64,000 nucleotides of DNA from Parafrigoribacterium_A soli (GCF_040227235.1 NZ_JBELNZ010000004.1:186001-250000), one strand, 5' to 3'. Counted from the stretch's first letter, positions 24,589 to 32,823 are shown. Numbers and translations: made by a program. Notes: a model not told the origin generated them from the sequence alone.

Positions 24589-25941
24589 TCAGGGCTTCGG
24601 CGTGTGCGTGACCGGAGCTATCGCCGCTTTCACCGCGGCACGGATCTTGTCGAAATCGGGATGCGCAGAGTCGAATTCCGGCGGCACCAACTCGAGGTGC
24701 TTCACCGGCAGCTTGCGTGCGCGCTCCCCCAGTTCGACGAAGGAACCGAGCATCTCGGCGGGCACATCCGTCTTGACGACCTGCGTGCCAGCCTTTGCCA
24801 CCGCCTGGAACTTGCTCAGCACGACCCCCGGTTTGAACTGCCGGATGATCGCCTCCTGCACCTGCCGCTGGCGCGCCATCCGCTCGAAGTCGTTCGAGTC
24901 GTACCGCGACCTGCCGTACCAGAGCGCGGTGGCGCCGTTCATGTGCTGCGTTCCGGCCTCGATCCACCCGGCCGGCCGCTTGCCCGTGACGCCTCCGATG
25001 GGCGTGCGCGTCGGCACATCCACGGTCACTCCGCCAAGCGCGTCGACGAGGTCGGCGAAGCCCTGCATGTCGATCAAGGCATAGAACTGGATCTTCAGTC
25101 CGAGCACGGCCTCCACGGCGTCTTTCATCGCCTCGACACCGGCGTTGCTGCCCTCCTTGTCCGCGTTCGGATAGAGGCTCTTGTGCTCCTCGCCGTACGT
25201 GTAGAGGTAGTCGATGAGGCACTGGTCGCCGCAGTCGTACCCGTTCGGGAAAGGGCCCCACAGTGGCGAGTTGTCGACGAAGGGCACACGCTCGAGATTG
25301 CGCGGAATGCCGATGATGGTCGTGTCGCCGGTGACGGCGTCCACGCTTGCGACGGAGGTGCTGTCGGGCCGCAGGCCCATCCGGTCCGATCCGGCGTCGC
25401 CGCCGAGCAGCAGGATGTTGTACCGCCCATTCACCGGCGCAACGTAGCCCTTGCCCACACTGAACACCGAGGAGATCGATGACCGTGCCGAGGCGGCGAT
25501 GACCGCGCCGTAGCTCGCGGTCCCCGCCGTGACGACGAGCGCGAGCACCGCGAGAGCGGCGAGAAACCCGCGGGCTGCCGGACGAGTGCGCACAAGCTTC
25601 ACGAGCCGAAGTGTGTCGAGGGTGAGCACGATCCAGAGGAGGGCGTAACCGACGAGCAGGATCTGCGCGACCGTGAGCGCGATCACGTTCGTTGCGACGG
25701 AGTAGATCACCGTGGGCGCCAACCAGAACACGACGAGCCCGATGATCGCGAGCGCCCAGAGCAGGAACGTCGTGCCCACCCCGAATCGGCCAAGCCGCCG
25801 GTTGCCCGCGAGCATCTGCGCAGAGCCCGGGATGAGCAGGTTGAGCCCGATCAGCCACCAGGCGCGTTTCGTCATGATCGGTCGCGAACCGAGGTCGGGG
25901 TAACGGACCGGATGCGCGGCCGCGGAAGCAGACTGGCTCAC
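24589..25941 (-). CDS. LytR-CpsA-Psr (LCP) family glycan ligase
   Basis: A 450-residue membrane-anchored protein. Four hydrophobic segments occupy about residues 27-150, more than the single helix of most LCP proteins. The extracytoplasmic LCP domain (about 165-440) shows NILLLGGDAGSDRMGLRPDS, the Arg/Asp-rich pyrophosphate-binding region, followed by TTIIGIPRNLERVP and DMQGFADLVDALGGVTVDVP. LCP enzymes transfer undecaprenyl-linked wall polysaccharides to peptidoglycan, which fits the glycan locus to the left. The GTG start overlaps the purE stop by 4 nt (GTGA), so it is translated from a purine-biosynthesis operon. Confidence 0.92.
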   Translation of the reverse strand: MSQSASAAAHPVRYPDLGSRPIMTKRAWWLIGLNLLIPGSAQMLAGNRRLGRFGVGTTFLLWALAIIGLVVFWLAPTVIYSVATNVIALTVAQILLVGYALLWIVLTLDTLRLVKLVRTRPAARGFLAALAVLALVVTAGTASYGAVIAASARSSISSVFSVGKGYVAPVNGRYNILLLGGDAGSDRMGLRPDSTSVASVDAVTGDTTIIGIPRNLERVPFVDNSPLWGPFPNGYDCGDQCLIDYLYTYGEEHKSLYPNADKEGSNAGVEAMKDAVEAVLGLKIQFYALIDMQGFADLVDALGGVTVDVPTRTPIGGVTGKRPAGWIEAGTQHMNGATALWYGRSRYDSNDFERMARQRQVQEAIIRQFKPGVVLSKFQAVAKAGTQVVKTDVPAEMLGSFVELGERARKLPVKHLELVPPEFDSAHPDFDKIRAAVKAAIAPVTHTPKP

Positions 25942-26441
25942 AGTTTCGACTTAAGAGCCTGGTTCTTCTCGTCGACCATGGCCTCGAGGCTCGAGGCGTA
26001 TTCGGCGAGCGCGGTAGCGAGATCCGGGTCGGACGAGCCGAGGATGCGCGCGGCGAGGAGCCCCGCATTGCGCGCGCCGCCGATCGAGACGGTGGCGACG
26101 GGGATGCCCGCGGGCATCTGCACGATCGAGAGCAGCGAGTCGAGGCCGTCGAGCCTCGACAGCGGCACCGGCACTCCGACGACGGGGAGCGTCGTGACCG
26201 AGGCGAGCATGCCTGGCAGGTGGGCGGCGCCGCCCGCACCGGCGATGATGACCCGGATGCCGCGACCGGCGGCCGCCTTGCCGAACGCGATCATCCGCTC
26301 GGGCGTGCGGTGCGCGGAGAGCACCTCGACCTCGTGGGCGATGCCGAACTCGGTGAGCGCGGCGGCGGCATCCGCCATCACGCTCCAGTCGGAATCGGAG
26401 CCCATGACGACGGCAACGAGCGGGGCTGGCATGGGCTCCAT
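25938..26441 (-). CDS. purE: 5-(carboxyamino)imidazole ribonucleotide mutase
   Basis: Converts N5-CAIR to CAIR in purine synthesis. Conserved pieces are VVMGSDSDWSVM, the catalytic SAHRTPERM, GAGGAAHLPGMLAS and the SIGGARNAGLLA segment. The start is uncertain: ATG at 26441 gives 167 residues; a TTG at 26453 overlapping the purK stop (TTGA) or an ATG at 26432 are also possible. It lies between purK and the LCP gene and is coupled to both. Confidence 0.95.
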   Translation of the reverse strand: MEPMPAPLVAVVMGSDSDWSVMADAAAALTEFGIAHEVEVLSAHRTPERMIAFGKAAAGRGIRVIIAGAGGAAHLPGMLASVTTLPVVGVPVPLSRLDGLDSLLSIVQMPAGIPVATVSIGGARNAGLLAARILGSSDPDLATALAEYASSLEAMVDEKNQALKSKL

Positions 26442-26449
26442 GCTATGGG

Positions 26450-27562
26450 TCAACCCTCAAAATGGCTGGCAGTGACCCGCGCCCGGTACACGACGTCATC
26501 GAGCACGTCGCCACCGGCCGTGACGTGGCCAACCTTGCGACCCGGCCGTGGGTCCTTGCCGTAGTTGTGGATCTTGACCGTGGGCTCATCCGCCATCGCC
26601 GCCGCGTAACGGTCGTCGAGCGAATCGTGCTCCGGTCCGCCGAGGATGTTGACCATCACCGACCAGGGTTCGCGGCAGCCCGTGGCCCCGAGCGGCAGGT
26701 CGAGCACGGCCCGCAGGTGCTGCTCGAACTGGCTCGTGGTGGAGCCGTCGATGCTCCAGTGTCCGGTGTTGTGCGGGCGCATGGCGAGCTCGTTCACCAG
26801 CAGCCGGTCGTCGGTGGTCTCGAACAGCTCGACCGCGAGCACACCCGTGACGCCGAGGCTCTCGGCGATGGTGAAGGCGATGTCCGAGGCGACCTCGGCG
26901 ATCCTCCCGGCGGATGCGGGGGCCGGCGCGATGACCTCGGCGCAAACACCGTCGCGCTGCACGCTTTCGACCACGGTCCACGCGACGATCTCGCCCGAGG
27001 GTCGGCGCGCCACGGACTGGGCGAGCTCCCGCCGGTACTCGACCAGCTCCTCCACCAGCAGGGCGTCACCGGTGAACCAGTCGGCGGCCTCCTCCGCGCT
27101 CGAGACGACGCGCACGCCGTGCCCGTCGTAGCCGCCCCGCGGCGTCTTCACGACGCCCCTGCCGCCGTTCTCGTCGAGAAAGGCCTGCAGCTCGGCCGTG
27201 GACTCGACCCTCGCCCACTCGGGCACGGGAAGGCCGAGAGCGCTCAGCCGTTCGCGCATCAGAAGCTTGTCCTGGGCGTAGAGCAGCGCATCCGGTCCGG
27301 GTCTCACGGCGATACCGGCCTCGACGAGCGCACGCAGCACCTCCTGCGGCACGTGCTCGTGGTCGAACGTGACCACGTCCACCTCGCGCGCAAACCGCAG
27401 CACATCATCCAGATTGCGGTAGTCACCGAGCGCCGTGGTGGCGAGGTCGGCCGATTCTCCCGCGTTTTCGGCGAGCACCCGCAGGCGGATGCCGAGGGCG
27501 ACCGCCGCGGGGATCATCATCCGGGCGAGTTGTCCGCCACCGATCACGCCAACAGTGAGCAC
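26450..27562 (-). CDS. purK: N5-carboxyaminoimidazole ribonucleotide synthase
   Basis: An ATP-grasp enzyme of 370 residues that makes N5-CAIR from AIR, bicarbonate and ATP. It begins LTVGVIGGGQLARMM and contains FDHEHVP, VKTPRGGYDGHG, VELFETTDDRLLVNELAMRPHNTGHW, given as VELFETTDDRLLVNELAMRP and HNTGHW, all typical. The GTG at 27562 has a strong ribosome site (GGAGG) 8 nt upstream. CATAAT about 22 nt before the start is a candidate -10 box in the 51-bp gap after ugd, so purK-purE-LCP may form its own transcription unit. Confidence 0.96.
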   Translation of the reverse strand: MLTVGVIGGGQLARMMIPAAVALGIRLRVLAENAGESADLATTALGDYRNLDDVLRFAREVDVVTFDHEHVPQEVLRALVEAGIAVRPGPDALLYAQDKLLMRERLSALGLPVPEWARVESTAELQAFLDENGGRGVVKTPRGGYDGHGVRVVSSAEEAADWFTGDALLVEELVEYRRELAQSVARRPSGEIVAWTVVESVQRDGVCAEVIAPAPASAGRIAEVASDIAFTIAESLGVTGVLAVELFETTDDRLLVNELAMRPHNTGHWSIDGSTTSQFEQHLRAVLDLPLGATGCREPWSVMVNILGGPEHDSLDDRYAAAMADEPTVKIHNYGKDPRPGRKVGHVTAGGDVLDDVVYRARVTASHFEG

Positions 27563-27613
27563 CAGATTTCCTCCAGAACGATTATGTGATGTGGGAAACG
27601 CCCCGCACCGAGG

Positions 27614-28921
27614 TCAGCGACGGCCGAGTGCTCGGTAGTTCCAGCCCGCGCCCTGCCACAGCGCGGCATCGAGGCAATTGCGGCCGTCCACCACGCTTCG
27701 CTGCCACACCAACGCGCCGAGCACGCTCGGGTCGAGTTCGCGGTAATTCTTCCACTCTGTCATCACCAGCACCGCATCCGCATCCTTCGCCGCGGCCTCG
27801 GCCGACGCGACATAGTCGAGGTGCGGATACCGTGCGCGCGCGGTCTCGACGGCCTGCGGATCCGTGGCCACCACCGTCGCGCCAAGCTCAGCCAATCGCA
27901 TGGCCACGTCGAGGGCCGGGGAGTCTCGCACGTCATCGGAGTTCGGCTTGAACGCGAGTCCAAGCACCGCGATGCGTTTGCCGACGACGGAGCCGCCGAC
28001 GGCTTCTGCGGCAAGCGCCACCATCCGCTCTCTACGGCGCAGGTTGATGGCGTCGACCTCGCGGAGGAAGCCGAGGCTCTGATCCAGCCCCAATTCGGAA
28101 GCCCGCGCCTGGAATGCCCTGATGTCCTTCGGCAGGCAGCCTCCGCCGAAGCCGAGGCCGGCGTTGAGAAAGCGGCGACCGATTCGCACATCGTGTCCGA
28201 TGGCGTCCGCCAACTGCGTGACGTCAGCACCCGTCGCTTCGGCGATCTCGGCCATGGCGTTGATGAACGATATTTTCGTCGCCAAAAACGCGTTCGCCGA
28301 CACCTTCACCAACTCCGCTGTAGCGAAATCGGTGACGACCTTGGGGGTTCCATTCGCCACCGCCGTTGCGTAGACCTCGTCGAGGATGGCCTCGCTCAGA
28401 GAATCGTCGGGGTCGAAGCCATAGACCAGTCGGTCGGGTGCCACGGTGTCTTTGACGGCGAACCCTTCCCGAAGAAACTCCGGGTTCCAGGCGAGTCGGG
28501 CATCCGCGCCACTGTCCTTCAGCACTTGCGCAAGCCGCGCCGCGGTTCCCACCGGAACGGTGGATTTGCCGACGACCAGGTCCCCCGCGGCGAGGTGCGG
28601 AACGAGAGCATTGAATGCTGCGTCAACGTAGCTGATGTCTGCGGCGTAGCTGTCGGGGAGCTGTGGCGTTCCTACCGCGATGAAGTGCACGCGACTGCCC
28701 GCTGCGGCGGAAAGCTCGGTGCTGAATGTGAGGCGCCCGCTCGCGACCGCGGAGGTGAGGAGTTCCGGCAGCCCCGGTTCGAAGAACGGCGGATTGCCGT
28801 TCGCGAGCATCTCGATCTTGGAACTGTCGATGTCGATTCCGACGACCTCGTGGCCCAACGAAGCAAGGCACGCCGCGTGGACTGCGCCAAGATAGCCGCA
28901 ACCGATCACTGAGATTTTCAT
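27614..28921 (-). CDS. ugd: UDP-glucose 6-dehydrogenase
   Basis: Oxidises UDP-glucose to UDP-glucuronate in two NAD+ steps; 435 residues. The N-terminal Rossmann motif is VIGCGYLGAVHAACLASLGH. The catalytic Cys lies in LGFGGGCLPKDIRAF, and VGKSTVPVGT, WNPEFLREGFA and LGLAFKPNSDDVRDSPA are the other family signatures. UDP-glucuronate could feed the same surface polysaccharide. The ATG at 28921 has no clear ribosome site. A PH-domain gene is 63 bp upstream in the same direction. Confidence 0.94.
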   Translation of the reverse strand: MKISVIGCGYLGAVHAACLASLGHEVVGIDIDSSKIEMLANGNPPFFEPGLPELLTSAVASGRLTFSTELSAAAGSRVHFIAVGTPQLPDSYAADISYVDAAFNALVPHLAAGDLVVGKSTVPVGTAARLAQVLKDSGADARLAWNPEFLREGFAVKDTVAPDRLVYGFDPDDSLSEAILDEVYATAVANGTPKVVTDFATAELVKVSANAFLATKISFINAMAEIAEATGADVTQLADAIGHDVRIGRRFLNAGLGFGGGCLPKDIRAFQARASELGLDQSLGFLREVDAINLRRRERMVALAAEAVGGSVVGKRIAVLGLAFKPNSDDVRDSPALDVAMRLAELGATVVATDPQAVETARARYPHLDYVASAEAAAKDADAVLVMTEWKNYRELDPSVLGALVWQRSVVDGRNCLDAALWQGAGWNYRALGRR

Positions 28922-28984
28922 AGGTTGTTTTAACGCTCCATACTGCAGGGACCCTAACGCAGGGTATCGGATCGAGGGTGGCCG

Positions 28985-29521
28985 CTAGCGCGTGCCCCAG
29001 GCCGTCGTCTCGTCTGGCGCGCGCGAGGCCTCCGCCTGACGCCTGGCGGCAATCGGATTGAGGCTCGCCTCCATGAGGTCGTGCAGCGCCGCCTGCACCA
29101 GGTCGGCATTCGGCACATCGCTCAGCACGACCGGATGATCGAGGCCGGTGTTAATTTCGACGTTGCCGCTTCCCAACATGCTCTGCATCGCGCCCTTACG
29201 CACCGTCACGTCGTAGCCCCTGCTGTGCAGCAACTCCTGACGCACCCTGGTGAAGAGGCCGTGGCGCAGCACGACGCGCCGGGTGGTGATGATGTAGCGC
29301 GTGCCGAGCCAACTCAGCAGGGGCAGGAGCCACAGCAGTACCGCGACGATCGCGGCCGCCACGGGAACGAGCAGGTTCTCCCAGTCGAGCGGAAAGCTGC
29401 CCTGCAGATAACCCGCCGCCCCGACAGCCGCGATCAGGATGATCGAGGGCCAGAAGAGCGCCCGGCCGTGCGGGCGCAGTCGTGCGACGACGCGCTCACC
29501 GTCCGGATTCTGGCTCGACAT
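28985..29521 (-). CDS. Bacterial PH-domain (bPH2) membrane protein
   Basis: A 178-residue protein with two hydrophobic segments (about 22-42 and 48-70, LFWPSIILIAAVGAAGYL and LVPVAAAIVAVLLWLLPLL), followed by a PH-like domain. The most conserved part, RYIITTRRVVLRHGLFTRVR and the later DVPNADLVQAALH, matches the DUF304/bPH2 family. These proteins are small membrane proteins of unclear function. It starts 3 nt after the birA stop and is probably cotranscribed with it. Confidence 0.82.
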   Translation of the reverse strand: MSSQNPDGERVVARLRPHGRALFWPSIILIAAVGAAGYLQGSFPLDWENLLVPVAAAIVAVLLWLLPLLSWLGTRYIITTRRVVLRHGLFTRVRQELLHSRGYDVTVRKGAMQSMLGSGNVEINTGLDHPVVLSDVPNADLVQAALHDLMEASLNPIAARRQAEASRAPDETTAWGTR

Positions 29522-29524
29522 GTG

Positions 29525-30322
29525 TCATTCATACCGCAGATGGGTCACGTCGCCTGCGGCGACAGCCTGAACGCCGCCATCGCCCGCGACGAGTAGTCTG
29601 CCGCTCTCATCGATCCCCGTCGCCTCGCCGAAGAGTAGTTCGTCGCCGGGCAGCTGCACCTTGACTCGCTGGCCGAGCGTGCTGCACAGCGCGACGACGG
29701 CCGCGCGCAGTCCGCTCGCGTCGGGGTCCGCACCGTGATCGAGAAAGTCGCGGTAGAGGGCGCGCAGCTCGGTGAGGTATGCCGAGAGCACCGCATCCAC
29801 CAGTTCGTCGCCGGTGCGCTCGGCACCGGCGAGCATGAGCGAGGTGGATGTCGAAGTGGGCAGTTCGTCTCGCTCGAAGGAGAGGTTCACCCCGACCCCG
29901 ATGACCACGCCGCCCGCGTTCGGCAGAAGCTCCGCGAGGATGCCCGCGATCTTTGCCCCGTCGACCTGCACGTCGTTCGGCCACTTCAGCGTGACGCGTC
30001 GCTCGGGAACCTGCGAGGCTACCGCGCGCGTCATCGCGACGCCCGCGAGCAGCGGAAGCCACCCGAGATGCTCGAAGCCGAGCGGTTGACCGGCGGGAGT
30101 GGCCGGACGCAGCAGCACCGAGACCGCGAGCGTCTTGCCCGCGGGCGCCACCCAGACCCGCCCGAGACGACCACGACCGGCGGTCTGACTCGTCGTGAGC
30201 ACCACGGCGAACTCGGGCTGCTCGCTCGCGACCGAGCGACGCACCAGCTCGTCGTTGGTCGAACCGGTCTCGTCGAGGATGAGAAGGGAGGCCGCCTGCG
30301 CGGAGCTGAGCGGAAGGTCCAT
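29525..30322 (-). CDS. birA: Biotin-[acetyl-CoA carboxylase] ligase
   Basis: Attaches biotin to the carrier domain of the carboxylases encoded nearby (accA3 at 42 kb). The 265 residues contain DETGSTNDELVR, the biotinyl-AMP loop TAGRGRLGRVWVAPAGK, KWPNDVQVDGAKIAGIL and GVGVNLSF. There is no N-terminal DNA-binding helix-turn-helix, so it is a group I ligase without repressor function. The ATG at 30322 is favoured by TACGCT 6 nt upstream (leaderless type). It is divergent from accD. Confidence 0.94.
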   Translation of the reverse strand: MDLPLSSAQAASLLILDETGSTNDELVRRSVASEQPEFAVVLTTSQTAGRGRLGRVWVAPAGKTLAVSVLLRPATPAGQPLGFEHLGWLPLLAGVAMTRAVASQVPERRVTLKWPNDVQVDGAKIAGILAELLPNAGGVVIGVGVNLSFERDELPTSTSTSLMLAGAERTGDELVDAVLSAYLTELRALYRDFLDHGADPDASGLRAAVVALCSTLGQRVKVQLPGDELLFGEATGIDESGRLLVAGDGGVQAVAAGDVTHLRYE

Positions 30323-30334
30323 CCATCCAGCGTA
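30323..30334 (-). promoter_or_regulatory. Leaderless -10 box of birA
   Basis: TACGCT (30334-30329, minus strand) followed by 6 nt and the ATG at 30322. Confidence 0.4.
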
Positions 30335-30410
30335 CGGGTTGTTCCATACCGACAAGCGAGCGCGGCACACGGCAGAGGTTCCTTACAGGCCCACGGATGC
30401 GGCACGCAGG

Positions 30411-30423
30411 TAAAGTGAAGGCC
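30411..30423 (+). promoter_or_regulatory. Leaderless -10 box of accD
   Basis: TAAAGT (30411-30416) followed by 7 nt and the GTG at 30424. This supports GTG 30424 rather than the in-frame ATG at 30397 as the accD start. Confidence 0.45.
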
Positions 30424-32025
30424 GTGACTGCAGACGAGAACGCCGGGCAAGACATTTTCACGACAGCGGGCAAGCTCGCCGACCTCAAGAAGCGCTACCA
30501 CGAGGCGGTGACCGCGAGCGGCGAGGCCGCCATTGAGAAGCAGCACTCCAAGGGCAAGAAGACCGCCCGCGAGCGCATCGAGCAACTGCTCGATCACGGC
30601 TCCTTCGTCGAGCTCGACGAGTTCGTGCGTCACCGCACCCACGCCTTCGGCATGGAGAAGAAGCGGCCATATGGTGACGCCGTCGTCACGGGTACCGGAA
30701 CCATCCACGGGCGCCAGGTGGCGGTGTACAGCCAGGACTTCACGATCTTCGGCGGCTCGCTCGGTGAGGTCGCCGGCGAGAAGATCATCAAGGTCATGGA
30801 CCTCGCGCTCAAGACCGGCGTGCCCATCATCGGCATCCTCGACTCGGGCGGCGCACGCATTCAGGAGGGCGTCGTCGCTCTCGGCAAGTACGGCGAGATC
30901 TTCCGCCGCAACACGGCGGCATCCGGTGTCATCCCGCAGATCTCGATCATCATGGGTCCGGCCGCGGGCGGCGCGGTCTACTCCCCCGCGCTCACCGACT
31001 TCGTGATCATGGTCGACAAGACGAGCCAGATGTTCGTCACCGGCCCCGACGTGATCAAGACCGTTACGGGTGAAGACGTAGGGATGGAAGAGCTCGGCGG
31101 CGCGCTCACCCACAACAAGATCTCGGGGGTCGCGCACTGGCTGGCGAGCGACGAGGATGACGCGCTCGACTACGCGCGCACGCTCCTCGGCTTTCTGCCG
31201 GACAACAACCTGGCCGAGCTGCCCGTCTACGAGAACGACATTGAGCTCGAGATCACCGACGCGGACCGCCGGCTCAACACGCTCATCCCCGACAGCCCGA
31301 ACCAGCCGTACGACGTCACCGCCGTCATCGAGCACATCGTCGACGGCGGGGACTTCCTCGAAGTGCAGCCGCTGTTCGCCCCCAACATCGTCATCGGATT
31401 CGGTCGCGTCGAAGGTCGGTCCGTCGGCATCGTCGCGAACCAGCCCTCGACGATGGCGGGCACGCTCAACATCGACGCCGGAGAGAAGGCGGCGCGGTTC
31501 GTGCGATTTTGCGACTCCTTCTCGATTCCGATCATCACCCTCGTCGACACCCCCGGATACCTCCCGGGCACCGACCAGGAGTGGACCGGCGTCATCCGCC
31601 GTGGCGCGAAGCTGCTCTACGCCTATGCCGAGGCAACCGTGCCGCTCGTGACAGTCATCGTGCGCAAGGCCTACGGCGGCGCATACATCGTGATGGGCTC
31701 CAAGCAACTCGGCGCGGACCTCAACTACGCGTGGCCGACCGCTGAGATTGCCGTGATGGGCGGCCAGGGCGCCGTGCAGATCCTGTACCGCAGCGAAATC
31801 AAGGCGGCCGAGGTGAACGGCGAGGATGTCGCTGCCGTGCGCACGAAGCTCGCCAACGAGTACACCTACAACGTCGCAAGCCCGTTCCTGGCGGCGGAGC
31901 GTGGCGAGCTCGACGGCGTGATCGAACCGGCGGCCACCAGGGTCACGGTGATCAAGGGGCTGCGAGCCTTCAGGACCAAGCGTGCGGCGCTGCCCCCGAA
32001 GAAGCACGGGAACATTCCACTGTGA
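30424..32025 (+). CDS. accD: Acyl-CoA carboxylase, carboxyltransferase (beta) subunit
   Basis: A 533-residue carboxyltransferase subunit of the PccB/AccD5 type, which moves the carboxyl group from biotin to propionyl- or acetyl-CoA. It contains KKTARERIEQLLDHGSF, the oxyanion-hole segments DSGGARIQEGV and MGPAAGGAVYSPALTDF, the second-domain TPGYLPGTDQEW and YGGAYIVMGSKQLGAD. The substrate-selecting residue cannot be judged from sequence alone. It is followed, with a 4-nt overlap, by the epsilon subunit, which is the arrangement of mycobacterial accD5-accE5. birA lies divergently upstream. Confidence 0.95.
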   Translation: MTADENAGQDIFTTAGKLADLKKRYHEAVTASGEAAIEKQHSKGKKTARERIEQLLDHGSFVELDEFVRHRTHAFGMEKKRPYGDAVVTGTGTIHGRQVAVYSQDFTIFGGSLGEVAGEKIIKVMDLALKTGVPIIGILDSGGARIQEGVVALGKYGEIFRRNTAASGVIPQISIIMGPAAGGAVYSPALTDFVIMVDKTSQMFVTGPDVIKTVTGEDVGMEELGGALTHNKISGVAHWLASDEDDALDYARTLLGFLPDNNLAELPVYENDIELEITDADRRLNTLIPDSPNQPYDVTAVIEHIVDGGDFLEVQPLFAPNIVIGFGRVEGRSVGIVANQPSTMAGTLNIDAGEKAARFVRFCDSFSIPIITLVDTPGYLPGTDQEWTGVIRRGAKLLYAYAEATVPLVTVIVRKAYGGAYIVMGSKQLGADLNYAWPTAEIAVMGGQGAVQILYRSEIKAAEVNGEDVAAVRTKLANEYTYNVASPFLAAERGELDGVIEPAATRVTVIKGLRAFRTKRAALPPKKHGNIPL

Positions 32026-32261
32026 CCGCGTCCGCATCCGGAGCTCACTCGGCGAGCACCGACTTCATGGTTGTCGCGGGTGCGCCCACCCCGACGGAGC
32101 TCGCGGCGGTCACCGCTGTGCTCTCCGCCGCGATCGAGGATGCGCGCAGCTCGGGAGCCGAGACGGCGGAGCCGAGACGCAGCGCCTGGCAGCGCGTCCA
32201 GCGGCCCATTCGCGTTCCCCTGTCGCGCGGCGCCGGAACGTGGCGCAGCTTTAGCGGCTGA
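32022..32261 (+). CDS. accE: Acyl-CoA carboxylase epsilon subunit
   Basis: A 79-residue small subunit that stabilises the carboxylase complex. It has the short family motif VVAGAPTPTELAAVTAVLSA near residue 17 and a conserved SAWQ segment about 30 residues later. The GTG start overlaps the accD stop (GTGA). The last 25 residues are basic and variable. Confidence 0.88.
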   Translation: MTASASGAHSASTDFMVVAGAPTPTELAAVTAVLSAAIEDARSSGAETAEPRRSAWQRVQRPIRVPLSRGAGTWRSFSG

Positions 32262-32314
32262 GCAACCGATACCGCCCCCAAACGGGGGTCAAACCTACGC
32301 AGTCGCGATATTTC

Positions 32315-32413
32315 GGGGTACGAGACAACGAAATCCGAAGCAATGGCAGCGGAATCCGTCCGCGGAACGTGCTCGCCACGGCAACTTTGCCCGGATTTCG
32401 CAAAATGTACCCC
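32315..32413 (+). ncRNA. Candidate structured RNA (strand unproven)
   Basis: GGGGTAC (32315-32321) pairs with GTACCCC (32407-32413), and nested inside CGAAATCCG (32329-32337) pairs with CGGATTTCG (32392-32400), leaving a 7/6-nt internal loop. Inside are two small hairpins, GCGGA-N5-TCCGC (32349-32363) and CGTG-N5-CACG (32368-32380). This makes a closed multibranch fold of about 99 nt with 16 perfect pairs in the closing stem. It matches no RNA family I recognise. The same symmetry could act at the DNA level. Confidence 0.4.
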
Positions 32414-32578
32414 TGATTTCGGAGCCTAAAGCCCGGAAAATCGGCACTTTCTGCTGGGGTTTGGGGGGCGTTCCATCAAATTGTCCCCCATTAGTCCCCC
32501 AAAGAGACGACTTTGCACGGGGGTTACGACGTTGCAGAATAACTAGTGCTAGGTGTCTCTCTTTGAGTTACACCACCG

Positions 32579-32612
32579 GTCATTAGCCGACTAGGGTAAG
32601 CGGGCTAATGAC
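32579..32612. repeat. Perfect 10-bp inverted repeat (hairpin 1 of 3)
   Basis: GTCATTAGCC (32579-32588) and GGCTAATGAC (32603-32612) with a 14-nt loop. Confidence 0.7.
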
Positions 32613-32619
32613 TTGGGGG

Positions 32620-32656
32620 CGGGTCAGGACGATATTCGGGTTATCGTCCTGACCCG
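32620..32656. repeat. Perfect 15-bp inverted repeat (hairpin 2 of 3)
   Basis: CGGGTCAGGACGATA (32620-32634) and TATCGTCCTGACCCG (32642-32656) with a 7-nt loop. This is the most stable stem of the region. Confidence 0.8.
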
Positions 32657-32665
32657 GGGAATTGC

Positions 32666-32695
32666 GAAGGGCCGGAACAATCGTTCCGGCCCTTC
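32666..32695 (+). terminator. Perfect 13-bp hairpin (3 of 3), terminator-like
   Basis: GAAGGGCCGGAAC (32666-32678), loop AATC, GTTCCGGCCCTTC (32683-32695). The shape suits an intrinsic terminator, but only a weak pyrimidine run follows. It lies 128 bp before the LuxR-type gene and far from the accE stop, so it may end a transcript that starts within the gap. Confidence 0.5.
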
Positions 32696-32823
32696 TGCCG
32701 TTCCGCCGCGATTGCGCCGACGACGGGTCGGGCTCCCGCGGAACCGAACTCGTCGCAGCGCGACGCCCGAACCCTTACGTGTCGCTCCGGTAGAGTGGCA
32801 CGTGCTCGGAGGGGACACGCGCT

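Larger units (their letters stand above)
32262..32823. other. 562-bp intergenic region rich in nested inverted repeats
   Basis: No gene is seen in this gap between accE and the LuxR-type regulator. It is visibly less GC-rich than its flanks and packed with inverted repeats: a small CCCCC-AAAC-GGGGG stem just after accE (32275-32288), a compound stem at 32315-32413, TTTGGGGG/CCCCCAAA (32460-32467 with 32496-32503), AGAGAC/GTCTCT (32503-32508 with 32555-32560), and three strong hairpins at 32579-32695. The 8-mer GTCCCCCA occurs twice in tandem (32483-32502). Candidate roles are a structured RNA, terminators plus regulator leader, or the remnant of a small element. Confidence 0.6.

Noticed and set aside
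24554..26239. A 561-codon open frame overlapping the LCP and purE genes on the same strand
   Set aside because: Arginine-rich composition without motifs; the LCP and PurE frames are certain.
30031..32037. A 668-codon open frame on the minus strand opposite accD
   Set aside because: It is antisense to a clear carboxyltransferase gene, is His/Asp/Val-rich without any domain, and arises from the codon bias of high-GC DNA.
32401..32510. Possible C-terminal remnant of an integrase on the minus strand near the GGGGGAC repeats
   Set aside because: The short frame ending RKCRFSGL has no catalytic motif and no tRNA is adjacent, so an integrated element cannot be supported; the direct repeat itself is recorded in the intergenic feature.
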